From: Acidobacteriota bacterium
GTDB taxonomy: Bacteria > Acidobacteriota > Thermoanaerobaculia > UBA5066
Length of the DNA stretch: 61,406 nt
Assembly: GCA_008363385.1 (NCBI GenBank)
Contig: RHKY01000030.1
Coordinates: forward strand, 1 to 61,406
Direction of reading: 5' to 3'
Of this stretch, positions 36,524-44,168 are shown piece after piece; the first letter of the stretch is position 1, and each line of letters opens with the position of its first letter. Under the pieces are notes generated by a model. It was not told the origin of the DNA and ran no database searches. It was given only the letters and a program-made list of their open reading frames with translations. Position numbers and translations under genes: made by a program.

Positions 36524-37679
36524 GCGCCGCCGCCCCGGCGGTGCGGCGGCGCCAGAGGTCGAGCGCCTTCCGGAGCGCCCCGCCGTGGGGGACCCGCCCG
36601 AGGTCCCCCGGCCGCACGAGGGTCACCGCGGCCGGCCGGGAGCTCCCGGGCGCATCCAGGACGAGGAAGACCCGGATCCGGTACCGGCGCGTCAGGACCG
36701 AGTGGTGGAATCCACCGAGGAGGGCGGGTGCGCCCGCCCGAGCCCCGGTGAGCGCAGGCCAGCGCCGCCGGAGCGCCGCGGCCTCCGACTCGCCGGGGCC
36801 GACGCGGACGGACGGGAGGGCGAGGTGGCCGCGGACGAGCTCGGTGTCCGGGACCAGGACGAGAAGGCCCTTCCGGACGGCGACTCCCACAGCCAGGCGG
36901 ACGGGGGGCTCGGCCTCCGGACGGGTGGAGACCGGGAAACGCTCCGGCCGGCCCAGCGCCCGGGCCCGGCAGACGGACCGGAGCGGGCAGCGGGGGCAGT
37001 CGGGCCCCCGCGGCCGGCAGACCGTCGCGCCCAGCTCCATCAGCGCCTGGTTGCGCTCGCCGGCGTGCGGCGCCACGACGAGAGATGCCGCGAGCCGCCC
37101 GATCCGCCCGTCCGCCGTGCCGGAGCGGGCCTCGACGCGCCGCGCCAGGACCCGCGAGAGGACCCGCACGACGTTGCCGTCCAGGCAGGGAACGGGCTCG
37201 TCGAAGGCGATCGAGGCGACCGCGGCGGCGGTGTACGGCCCGACCCCCGGAAGCGTTCGGAGCTCCTCGGCGGTCCGCGGGAACCCGCCCCGCGCCACGA
37301 TCGCGCGCGCGGCCCGGGAGAGGTTGCGCGCGCGCGAGTAGTATCCCAGGCCGCTCCACTCGGCCAGGACCTCCGCCTCCTCCGCTGCGGCAAGGGCCTC
37401 AACGTCGGGGAACCGGGCCAGGAAGGCCGAGTAGCGAGGGAGCGCGGCACCGACCGTGGTCTGCTGGAGCAGGACCTCGGAGACCCAGATCGCGTACGGG
37501 TCCCGCGTCCGCCGCCAGGGCAGGTCGCGGCGGCTCCGCCGGTACCACCGGAGCAGCGCCGCGCGGAGCCGCGCCGTCTCGTCGACGCGGGGTTCCCCCT
37601 TCGAGGCGGTTCCCCCTGCACCCCTTCCGAAACCAGCCGTCCCGGCCCGGCGGCCGCGGCGGGGTTCCCCCTGCGGCAT
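36456..37679 (-). CDS. mutY: A/G-specific adenine DNA glycosylase MutY
   Basis: 407 residues. The catalytic Glu is in SEVLLQQTT (E68), the helix-hairpin-helix is LPGVGPYTA (143-150), the catalytic Asp is in CLDGNVVRV (D167), and the [4Fe-4S] ligands are C221, C228, C231 and C237 (C-X6-C-X2-C-X5-C). A Nudix-like MutY C-terminal domain follows, with GGFHHSVLTRRYRIRVF for 8-oxoG recognition. It removes adenine mispaired with 8-oxoguanine. The first 32 residues are low-complexity, encoded by GGTTCCCCCT-type repeats, yet no other in-frame ATG, GTG or TTG precedes the conserved domain. Confidence 0.94.
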   Translation of the reverse strand: MPQGEPRRGRRAGTAGFGRGAGGTASKGEPRVDETARLRAALLRWYRRSRRDLPWRRTRDPYAIWVSEVLLQQTTVGAALPRYSAFLARFPDVEALAAAEEAEVLAEWSGLGYYSRARNLSRAARAIVARGGFPRTAEELRTLPGVGPYTAAAVASIAFDEPVPCLDGNVVRVLSRVLARRVEARSGTADGRIGRLAASLVVAPHAGERNQALMELGATVCRPRGPDCPRCPLRSVCRARALGRPERFPVSTRPEAEPPVRLAVGVAVRKGLLVLVPDTELVRGHLALPSVRVGPGESEAAALRRRWPALTGARAGAPALLGGFHHSVLTRRYRIRVFLVLDAPGSSRPAAVTLVRPGDLGRVPHGGALRKALDLWRRRTAGAAAPTPRGGGRGVPRARPRRRGQGP

Positions 37680-37680
37680 G

Positions 37681-38283
37681 TCAGTCGAGGTGCTTGCGCA
37701 GCCGGATCAGCCCCTGACGGATCCGGGTCTTGACGGTCCCGAGGGGCTGCCGGAGCCTGGCGGCGATCTCGACGTGCGTCAGGCCCTGGAAGAAGGCCAG
37801 CTCGACGGCCTCCCGCTGCGCGGGCGAGAGCGTCTCCATCGCGGCGCGGACGGCGTCCCTGGCCTGCCGGTACGAAGCGAGCTGGTCGGGGGTGGCGCCC
37901 TCGTCGAGCGGGTCGACGTGGACGGCCGGGTCGTCGAAGGAGACCGTCCGGTCCTCCCGCCGGTGTCGCGAGCGGAGCCGGTCGATCGCCCGGGACCGGG
38001 CCAGCGTGAAGATCCAGGCCGGCGGGGCGCCGCGAGCGGGGTCGTACCGGTCCGCCTGCCTCCAGACCTGCCAGAAGACGTCCAGCGCGACGTCCTCGGC
38101 CTCCTCGGCGTTCTGGAGGATCTTCCAGACCAGCGAGAAGACCGGAGCCGAGTACCGCCTGTAGAGCTCGTCGAGGGCGGCCGAGTCCCCGGACCGGATC
38201 CTCCCTATCAGGGCCAGGTCGACGGCCGTCGCCTCGTCCGGCGGGCCCGCGTGGGCGGGCACGACCGCGGGAGCCTCCCTCAT
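37681..38283 (-). CDS. ECF-like sigma-70 family RNA polymerase sigma factor
   Basis: 200 residues. Region 2 spans about 40-110 (LYRRYSAPVFSLVWKIL, EDVALDVFWQVWRQ, WIFTLARSRAIDRLRSRHRR), and region 4 spans about 145-198 (ETLSPAQREAVELAFFQGLTHVEIAARL with the recognition helix PLGTVKTRIRQGLIRLR). This is close to the SigK-type ECF group. No anti-sigma gene lies next to it: mutY starts one base after its stop and a CBM9-like gene ends 10 bp before it. The regulating signal is therefore not evident here. Confidence 0.92.
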   Translation of the reverse strand: MREAPAVVPAHAGPPDEATAVDLALIGRIRSGDSAALDELYRRYSAPVFSLVWKILQNAEEAEDVALDVFWQVWRQADRYDPARGAPPAWIFTLARSRAIDRLRSRHRREDRTVSFDDPAVHVDPLDEGATPDQLASYRQARDAVRAAMETLSPAQREAVELAFFQGLTHVEIAARLRQPLGTVKTRIRQGLIRLRKHLD

Positions 38284-38293
38284 CGGGTCAAGG

Positions 38294-38947
38294 TTACAGG
38301 ACTTCGGTGAAACGGAGTCTCGCGAAGAGGGAGGGCACGTGGAAATCGGGAGGGTCCCGACGCAGGGTCGGGGACAGGGCGAGGTGGTGCGTCGCGAGCC
38401 CCCGCGCGATGCGGAACGCGTTGGCTCGGCGCACCTCGCCAGCGGACGGCGCCCCTCCGGCCTCGGACCAGGGGACCTCCAGCCGGCAGCGCCACGAAGA
38501 GTAGGCGGACGGCTCGCCGGCGGGCGCCCCCGAGACGCGGACCTCCAGGCCCCGGGGGAGGACGGGCGACACTCTCCAGGACGCTCGCGAGCCGTCCGGG
38601 TTGTCGACCTCGGCGGCGTAGAGGGCGGCCGCGGGGTTGACGACCACCTCGAGGTACCGGCCCGGCTCGGAGGGGCGTTCGAGGAAGAGCTCGACGCACT
38701 CGTCCTCGAACACTCGCCCGCCCCTCCCCCGGTGAGCCACCGCCAGCGGAGGCTCCGACGAAGCGACGAAGAGCGCGACGAGGGCCTCGCGGGTGGCCAC
38801 GAGGCTCACGCGGGTCGCGGGCACGGGGCCGCCCCGGCCCGTGGCGTCGGCGAGCTCGTGCCCGGGCGCCCGGTCGAGGAGCTCGTCGAGGACGGAACGG
38901 GAAGCGTCGACGATCGGGACGCGGAGGACCGGCGGCCGGGGCGTCAG
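38294..38947 (-). CDS. Carbohydrate-binding family 9-like domain protein
   Basis: About 217 residues, mostly one CBM9-like beta-sandwich: LVATREALVALFVASSEPP, VFEDECVELFLERP, YLEVVVNPAAALYAAEVDN and SWRCRLEVPWSEAGG are the usual strands. No signal peptide is visible from the start chosen. That start is a CTG at 38947 overlapping the preceding stop as CTGA behind GGGGAG; no ATG, GTG or TTG gives the full domain without running antisense into the neighbour, so the start is uncertain. Such domains often occur in outer-membrane or sugar-binding proteins; its role here is unknown. Confidence 0.7.
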   Translation of the reverse strand: MTPRPPVLRVPIVDASRSVLDELLDRAPGHELADATGRGGPVPATRVSLVATREALVALFVASSEPPLAVAHRGRGGRVFEDECVELFLERPSEPGRYLEVVVNPAAALYAAEVDNPDGSRASWRVSPVLPRGLEVRVSGAPAGEPSAYSSWRCRLEVPWSEAGGAPSAGEVRRANAFRIARGLATHHLALSPTLRRDPPDFHVPSLFARLRFTEVL

Positions 38948-40782
38948 GGGAGCTCCCCGGGCGGCTGGATCCCGAGCCGCCCGGCGACGCGGCCGGCGAT
39001 GCCGACGGACGGGAAGGTCTCCACCCTCTCCGGCGCGATCCCGGCCCCGACGTGGAAGAAGAGGCCGTCCAGCTCGGGGTCCGGCCCGAAGCCGTGCTGC
39101 GCCGTGAGCTCGGAGGTCGAGAGGAGCGGCGCGTCGGGCGACGCCGGCAGGCTGGCGCGAAGCCCGGTCCCGTCGCGGGCCAGCAGGACGAGGTCGCCCG
39201 AGTTCGGGTGGTCGAGGCCGAGCGGCCTCGCCTCCTCGCGCCCGAGGACGGCCTCGAACAGGGGCTCCCCTTCCGGGTCCGTCATCGCCCGCAGGACGCC
39301 CTTCATCTCGGCCAGCAGCGCGTCCGCGCGCTCGTCCGTGACGACCCCGCCGGGCCGCTGACCGGCCCGGTTGACCGCGACGAACGCCGCACCGCCGCTG
39401 GCCGTCACGTCGACCGGGGAGTCGGCGGCCACCTGCGGCCGGCCGGCCGCAGGAGCCCCGGCGCGCAGCCAGCCGTTGCGGCGGAAGAGCTCGGCCACGT
39501 TCAGGACGCGCCGGATCGGGCGCATGCCGTGGTCCGAGACGACGAGGACGTCCCCCCGCGGCGCGAACCGGAGGTACCCGGCGGCCGCTTCGTCGGCCAC
39601 CCGCCAGACCTCCCGGAGGGCCGCGGCGTCGAGTCGGGCCCGCTCGCCGGCGCCTTCGCCGCCGGCCCCGGGCGGGCCGAGGACGTGCTGGGCCTCGTCC
39701 AGCACCGGCTGGTAGGCGAGCAGGAGGTCCCAGTCCCCCCTCCGGTCGGCCACGTCGAACGCGGCCACGAAGAAGCGCGAGAAGCGAGCGGCCTGCTCGA
39801 CGAACCCCCGGCGGTCCGGCGGGCTCTCGTGGAGGAGCAAGGGGTCCGGCGCGCCCGGCCAGAACCCGGCCTCCCGGTCGAGCGTCCGGCGGAAGTCCGC
39901 GGGCCAGGCCTCCGTGCTCCCGAGGCCCCCGACGTAGAGCGAGACCGTGGAGAGGTCGGGCGAGAGGGCGACCAGGCGGCACCAGCGGCCCACGAGGACG
40001 TCCTCGTCGCCCCGGTCCTCGGCCCGCCTCTCAGAGAGCGCGAACCACTCCGCGGCACGTGCGCGCGCGACGAGCTGGCCGTCCCGCGACAGGACGACGA
40101 GGGAGTCGTAGTTCCGCTGCCCGTCGTCGGTCCCGTCGACGATGGCGAACGCCAGGCCCGCGAGGGCCCCCCCCGCCTCCCCCTCGTGCGGGGAGCGGAC
40201 GGGGAGGGCCCGCGGCGGCGAGAAGGACCGGACGCCGAGCGGCAGCGCGAACGCCGCCTCGGTCAGCGCGGCTCCGGGAACCCGGATCACGAAGGACCTC
40301 TCCCGAGGCTCGACCCAGAGGAATCCGAGCGCCGTCCGCTGGCGCGGCCCGGCCGCGGAAACCCCCGGCCAGGAGAGGGCCGCCACGCGCTTGCCCTGTC
40401 GCGCGGCCGCCTCCCAGAGCGTCTCCACGGCCGGCGTCTCCTCGAAGCCGGAGACCCGCTGGCCGACCGGGCGGCCCGCCGGGAGATACCAGTTCGAGAC
40501 GATCCCCGTCCGGTCGGGCGAGGCGCCCGTGGAGATCGAGGCGTGCGAGACCGCGGTGAGGGACGGCGTGACGACGACGAGCCGGTCCGCCGCCAGGCCG
40601 ATCCTCCCGGCCTTCTCGAAGCCGTCGGGGCCGAACGTCCCGGCGGCGGACTGCCTCAGGCGCTCGAGCCCGCCCGCGCCGTCGAAGGAGACGAGGACGA
40701 CGCGCCGGGGCGGCTCCTCCGGGGAGGCGACGAGCGCCGGGGCGACGAGGAGGAGGGCGAGGAGGGCGGCTCTCGGTCTCAT
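38944..40782 (-). CDS. Alkaline-phosphatase-superfamily phosphodiesterase (nucleotide pyrophosphatase-like), exported
   Basis: 612 residues with a Sec signal peptide (about residues 1-20). The metal site begins with LVSFDGAG, the nucleophile region is PSLTAVSHASISTG (Thr nucleophile, as in NPP enzymes), and SDHGMRPI supplies later metal ligands, so a two-metal phosphodiesterase or nucleotide-pyrophosphatase active site appears intact. The substrate is unknown. The C-terminus is about 200 residues longer than the minimal NPP core. It is followed by the CBM9-like gene in an overlapping arrangement. Confidence 0.88.
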   Translation of the reverse strand: MRPRAALLALLLVAPALVASPEEPPRRVVLVSFDGAGGLERLRQSAAGTFGPDGFEKAGRIGLAADRLVVVTPSLTAVSHASISTGASPDRTGIVSNWYLPAGRPVGQRVSGFEETPAVETLWEAAARQGKRVAALSWPGVSAAGPRQRTALGFLWVEPRERSFVIRVPGAALTEAAFALPLGVRSFSPPRALPVRSPHEGEAGGALAGLAFAIVDGTDDGQRNYDSLVVLSRDGQLVARARAAEWFALSERRAEDRGDEDVLVGRWCRLVALSPDLSTVSLYVGGLGSTEAWPADFRRTLDREAGFWPGAPDPLLLHESPPDRRGFVEQAARFSRFFVAAFDVADRRGDWDLLLAYQPVLDEAQHVLGPPGAGGEGAGERARLDAAALREVWRVADEAAAGYLRFAPRGDVLVVSDHGMRPIRRVLNVAELFRRNGWLRAGAPAAGRPQVAADSPVDVTASGGAAFVAVNRAGQRPGGVVTDERADALLAEMKGVLRAMTDPEGEPLFEAVLGREEARPLGLDHPNSGDLVLLARDGTGLRASLPASPDAPLLSTSELTAQHGFGPDPELDGLFFHVGAGIAPERVETFPSVGIAGRVAGRLGIQPPGELP

Positions 40783-40862
40783 GTCTGGGGCCGGCGCCGG
40801 CGCGGCCGCCGGAGCGGTCCCTCCGGGGCGGTCCGGCGGAGGATAGCCCAGCGCGCCCCGCC

Positions 40863-41780
40863 TCAGGGGAAGCGCATCGGCAGCGCCGACGCCTCCGCCA
40901 GGACCCGCCGGGCCAGCCGCTGAGTCCTCTCGGCGGCTCGTTCGGCGTCGCGCTCGAGGACCGGCAGGAGGAGGCGCGCCGCGTCGCGCGCCCCCGGCGT
41001 CCTGCGCGCGTCCGCCTTGAGGACGGCGACCACCTCCTCGCGGTCGTGGGCGTCCCCCGCCGCGTCCTGCAGGCGCCGGAGCGTCTTCAGCAGCTCGCGC
41101 GTCCCGGGGATCTCCTCCTCGAACGGCTCCAGCGCGTAGCGGAGGTGCTTCGTCTCGATCCGGAAGCGATGGATGCCCGACCGCTCGGGGACCCCGAGGT
41201 CGAGGAGCCGCCGCCTGCGCCGCCGCAGGCGGCGCCCGAGCCGGCCGAGGAGCCGCCGCTCCACCTCCGGCCGGGCCTCTTCTGCAGCCTGCCGCAGCTC
41301 GGCGATCCGCGCCCCGAGGAGGGGACCGAGCGCGTCGAGGATGGCTCCGGGCGTCGGCGCCGCCGCCTGTCCCGGGGGGACCATCCTCGCGACGACCGAC
41401 CGCGCGGCGGCCCGACGAGCCTCGTCCCGGGGGAACCGCCGGAGGAGGCGCGAGCGGCAGACCTCGTGGCTGCGGGAAGGCGAGAGGGCCTTGCGCAGGT
41501 CCCGCGCGGCCGGCCCCAGGTCCCGCCCGTCCCCCTTTCCCGGGAACCCCCGCAGGAGGCGCGCGATCGCCCCGGCACGCCGCAGCGCCACCCGGACGTC
41601 GTGGAGGGCGTCCCCGGAGAGGCCGCTCGCCCCCGAGCAGAGCGCCTCGAGACGGGTCCTCTGCTCCTCGAGCCATCGAGCCAGCCGGCCGGCGACGGAC
41701 GCCGTGAGGTCGCTCTCGACCTCGCCGTTCCCGGCAGCGGGCGGGCCGTTCCCGTCCTCTCTCCGGCTCATCGCCGTCAT
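40863..41780 (-). CDS. CHAD domain protein
   Basis: 305 residues, highly basic and helical. Conserved CHAD features are ALHDVRVALRRAGAIARLL near residue 60, and FRIETKHLRYALEPFEEEIPG with LRRLQDAAGDAHDREEVV near residues 205-250. CHAD domains bind polyphosphate through conserved His/Lys/Arg. Here the domain stands alone, without a CYTH fusion or a polyphosphate kinase gene nearby. An ATG at 41771 is an alternative start. The GGDEF-EAL gene lies 64 bp upstream. Confidence 0.9.
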   Translation of the reverse strand: MTAMSRREDGNGPPAAGNGEVESDLTASVAGRLARWLEEQRTRLEALCSGASGLSGDALHDVRVALRRAGAIARLLRGFPGKGDGRDLGPAARDLRKALSPSRSHEVCRSRLLRRFPRDEARRAAARSVVARMVPPGQAAAPTPGAILDALGPLLGARIAELRQAAEEARPEVERRLLGRLGRRLRRRRRRLLDLGVPERSGIHRFRIETKHLRYALEPFEEEIPGTRELLKTLRRLQDAAGDAHDREEVVAVLKADARRTPGARDAARLLLPVLERDAERAAERTQRLARRVLAEASALPMRFP

Positions 41781-41844
41781 TCTCCCTCGCCCGTGTGAAG
41801 GCCGGCCCGGCGGTGCAGGGGTCCCGGGTCCGCCGCCCGCCGAG

Positions 41845-43590
41845 CTAGACCGGCACGGGCGGGAACGCGCCGGAAGCCGGACGGTCCCTCGGCGGCGTCG
41901 GCAGGTCCGGGCTGGGGCGGCCGATCTGGAAGCCTTGCGCCCGGTCGACCCCGAGCTCGCGGAGGAGGGCGAGGATCTCCTTCGACTCGACTCCCTCCGC
42001 GACCGTCTTCACCCCGTAGCCCCGGCAGATCTCGGCGATTCCGCGGACGAAGACGCGGTTCTCCATGACGCTCGGGAGGGTCCGGACGTAGCTCATGTCG
42101 AGCTTGAGCGTCGACATCGGCAGCTCGCGGAGGTAGCGGAAGGAGGAGAAGCCCACCCCGAAGTCGTCCAGCGCGAACCGGAAGCCCTCGGCCCTCAGGG
42201 CGGCCGTGAAGTTCTTCACGCGCGCCAGGTCGCGCAGGGCCGCCGTCTCGGTGATCTCGAACGTCACCCGGTCGGGCCGGATCCCCCGGGCCCGGGCCAG
42301 GCGCGAGATCTCTCCCACGAGGCCGTCGTCCTCGAAGTCGAGCCCCGACAGGTTGAGCGACATCTCCAGGTCGACGCCCGCCCTTCGCCGGTGCTGGGAG
42401 AGGGCCTCGAAGGCCTTCTCGATGACCACCTTGTCGATCGCCGTGACGAGGCCGAACCGCTCGGCCGCGACGAGGAAGCCCTCGGGCGAGGTGACGTACC
42501 CGTCCTCCTCCTGGATCCGGGCGAGGGTCTCCACGGCGACGACGCGGCCCGAGGCGACCTCGGCGATCGGCTGGAAGAACGGGAGGATCCGGCCCTCCGC
42601 GATCGCCACGCGGACCCGGTCGGCCTGGCCCCTCAGGATGCCGATCCTGTCCCGCTCCCGCACGGCCGGGTCGTGGATCTGGACGCGGCCGCGCCCGCGC
42701 TGCTTGGCCTGGTGCATCGCGAGGTCGGCCACGAGGAGGAGGTCCGTGGACCTCGGGGCGTGGTCCGGGAAGACGGCCACCCCGGCCGTGGCGCTCACGG
42801 AGAGGGTCCTCCCGTCGTAGACGGGGACCAGGCGCGACGTGGCCTCGACGATCCTCTCGGCGTGGCGGCCCGCCTCGGCGACCGGCTCCCCCGGGAGCAG
42901 CACCGCGAACTCGTCGCCCCCGAGCCGGGCGATCAACGCCTCCGGGCCGGCGCGCTCGCGGAGCAGATCCGCGAACCGTCGCAGGTACTCGTCGCCGGCG
43001 GCCAGCCCGTGCGTGTCGTTCAGCGCCTTGAAGTCGTCGAGGTCGAGGGCGATCAGCGCGATCGGGCCCCCGGACGCGGACTCCACGAGCGCGTCGAGGG
43101 CCCTGCGGAAGGGCTCGCGCAGGAGGAAGCCGGTCACGGCGTCTCTCTCGCAGGGAGCGGGCGCCTGGGGCGGCGGAGCCGCCCGGGCCACCAGGAGGAC
43201 GCGCGCGGACTCCGGCGGCTCGCGGAGAGCTCGTCCCGAGACGAGCCAGCTCCCCGCGGCCTCCTCGCCTTCCGGGAACGTGGCCGCCTCGTTCCGCGAT
43301 CCGTCCGGACCGAGCGCGAGCGCCAGGAGCCGCTCGCGCTCCGCCACGCCGGCCCAGAACGGCGGGACGCGCTCCGGCGCGGCGGCGGCGTCGGGGTCCG
43401 CGGAGGCGCCCGCCGCGCGGGCGGCCCGGTTCACCGACAGGACCCGGCCGGTGGTGTCCACGAGCGCCGCCGGGTCGGGGGACTCGTCCAGCAGGGCCAG
43501 CGCCAGCGACTCCTCGAGGAGGACGGCCCTCGACACGACCTCCCCGGAGCGGGAGCGGCGGCCTCTGTGCGGGAATCGTCGGCGGTTCAT
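41845..43590 (-). CDS. Cyclic-di-GMP signalling protein, PAS-like + GGDEF + EAL
   Basis: 581 residues, no membrane segments. Residues about 25-135 are PAS-like (LLDESPDPAALVDTTGRVLSVNRAA). The GGDEF domain has LGGDEF at 223-228, so diguanylate cyclase activity is possible; the RxxD inhibitory site normally five residues before is absent. The phosphodiesterase domain reads VETLARI (ETL at 354-356 instead of EAL) but keeps other catalytic blocks: SLNLSG, FEITET, LDDFGVG, LKLDMSYV, EGVES and QGFQIGRPSP. Both activities could be real; which dominates cannot be decided. Confidence 0.93.
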   Translation of the reverse strand: MNRRRFPHRGRRSRSGEVVSRAVLLEESLALALLDESPDPAALVDTTGRVLSVNRAARAAGASADPDAAAAPERVPPFWAGVAERERLLALALGPDGSRNEAATFPEGEEAAGSWLVSGRALREPPESARVLLVARAAPPPQAPAPCERDAVTGFLLREPFRRALDALVESASGGPIALIALDLDDFKALNDTHGLAAGDEYLRRFADLLRERAGPEALIARLGGDEFAVLLPGEPVAEAGRHAERIVEATSRLVPVYDGRTLSVSATAGVAVFPDHAPRSTDLLLVADLAMHQAKQRGRGRVQIHDPAVRERDRIGILRGQADRVRVAIAEGRILPFFQPIAEVASGRVVAVETLARIQEEDGYVTSPEGFLVAAERFGLVTAIDKVVIEKAFEALSQHRRRAGVDLEMSLNLSGLDFEDDGLVGEISRLARARGIRPDRVTFEITETAALRDLARVKNFTAALRAEGFRFALDDFGVGFSSFRYLRELPMSTLKLDMSYVRTLPSVMENRVFVRGIAEICRGYGVKTVAEGVESKEILALLRELGVDRAQGFQIGRPSPDLPTPPRDRPASGAFPPVPV

Positions 43591-43616
43591 CTGGAAGCAG
43601 GCCGATTATCGGCCGC

Positions 43617-44123
43617 TCACCCCGGCGCCGCGAGCCCCCTGGCCAGGTCCGCCAGCCGCTCCCCCGTGAGACGGTAGACGCGCCAGTCCTCCATCCGGAC
43701 GGCGCCGAGCCGCTCGTAGAACCGGATGGCGGGGTCGTTCCAGGTCAGGACGGCCCACTCCAGGCGGCCGCACCCTCGCTCCACGGCCAGGGCAGCCAGG
43801 TGGGAGAGGAGCGCCCTGCCGATGCCCAGCCCGCGCATCTGGGGGACGACGAAGAGGTCCTCCAGGTAGATCCCGGGGCGGGTGAGGAACGTGGAGTAGC
43901 TGTGGAAGAAGAGCGCGAAGCCCGCGGGCACGCCGTCGCACGAGGCGATCACGACCTCGGCGTAGCGGCGCTCCCCGAAGAGGTGCTCGCCGAGGAGGGC
44001 CTCGTCGGCTTCGCACTCGTGAGCGAGCCGCTCGTAATCGGCGAGGGCGCGGATCAGCCGGGCGACGAGGGGGACGTCCTCCGGCCGTGCAGAGCGGATC
44101 GAGATCGCTGTGGCGTTGTGCAT
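43617..44123 (-). CDS. GNAT family N-acetyltransferase, diamine/thialysine acetyltransferase-like
   Basis: 168 residues covering one GNAT domain. IYLEDLFVVPQMRGLGIGRALLSHL contains the acetyl-CoA pyrophosphate loop (RGLGIG), and RLEWAVLTWNDPAIRFYERLGA is the C-terminal signature. The FHSYSTFLTRPGIYLEDLFV stretch closely resembles the SAT1/SAT2 (spermidine or thialysine) group, so a polyamine or lysine-analogue substrate is plausible but unproven. It is divergent from uvrA with 45 bp between starts and ends 26 bp before the GGDEF-EAL gene. Confidence 0.9.
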   Translation of the reverse strand: MHNATAISIRSARPEDVPLVARLIRALADYERLAHECEADEALLGEHLFGERRYAEVVIASCDGVPAGFALFFHSYSTFLTRPGIYLEDLFVVPQMRGLGIGRALLSHLAALAVERGCGRLEWAVLTWNDPAIRFYERLGAVRMEDWRVYRLTGERLADLARGLAAPG

Positions 44124-44168
44124 CGGCCCTCGGCTCCCCGGCGCGCCGTTCGGGTAACCTCCGGCCGC

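Noticed and set aside
36456-37679. MutY start further downstream, to remove the low-complexity N-terminus
   Set aside because: No in-frame ATG, GTG or TTG exists between 37679 and the conserved domain.
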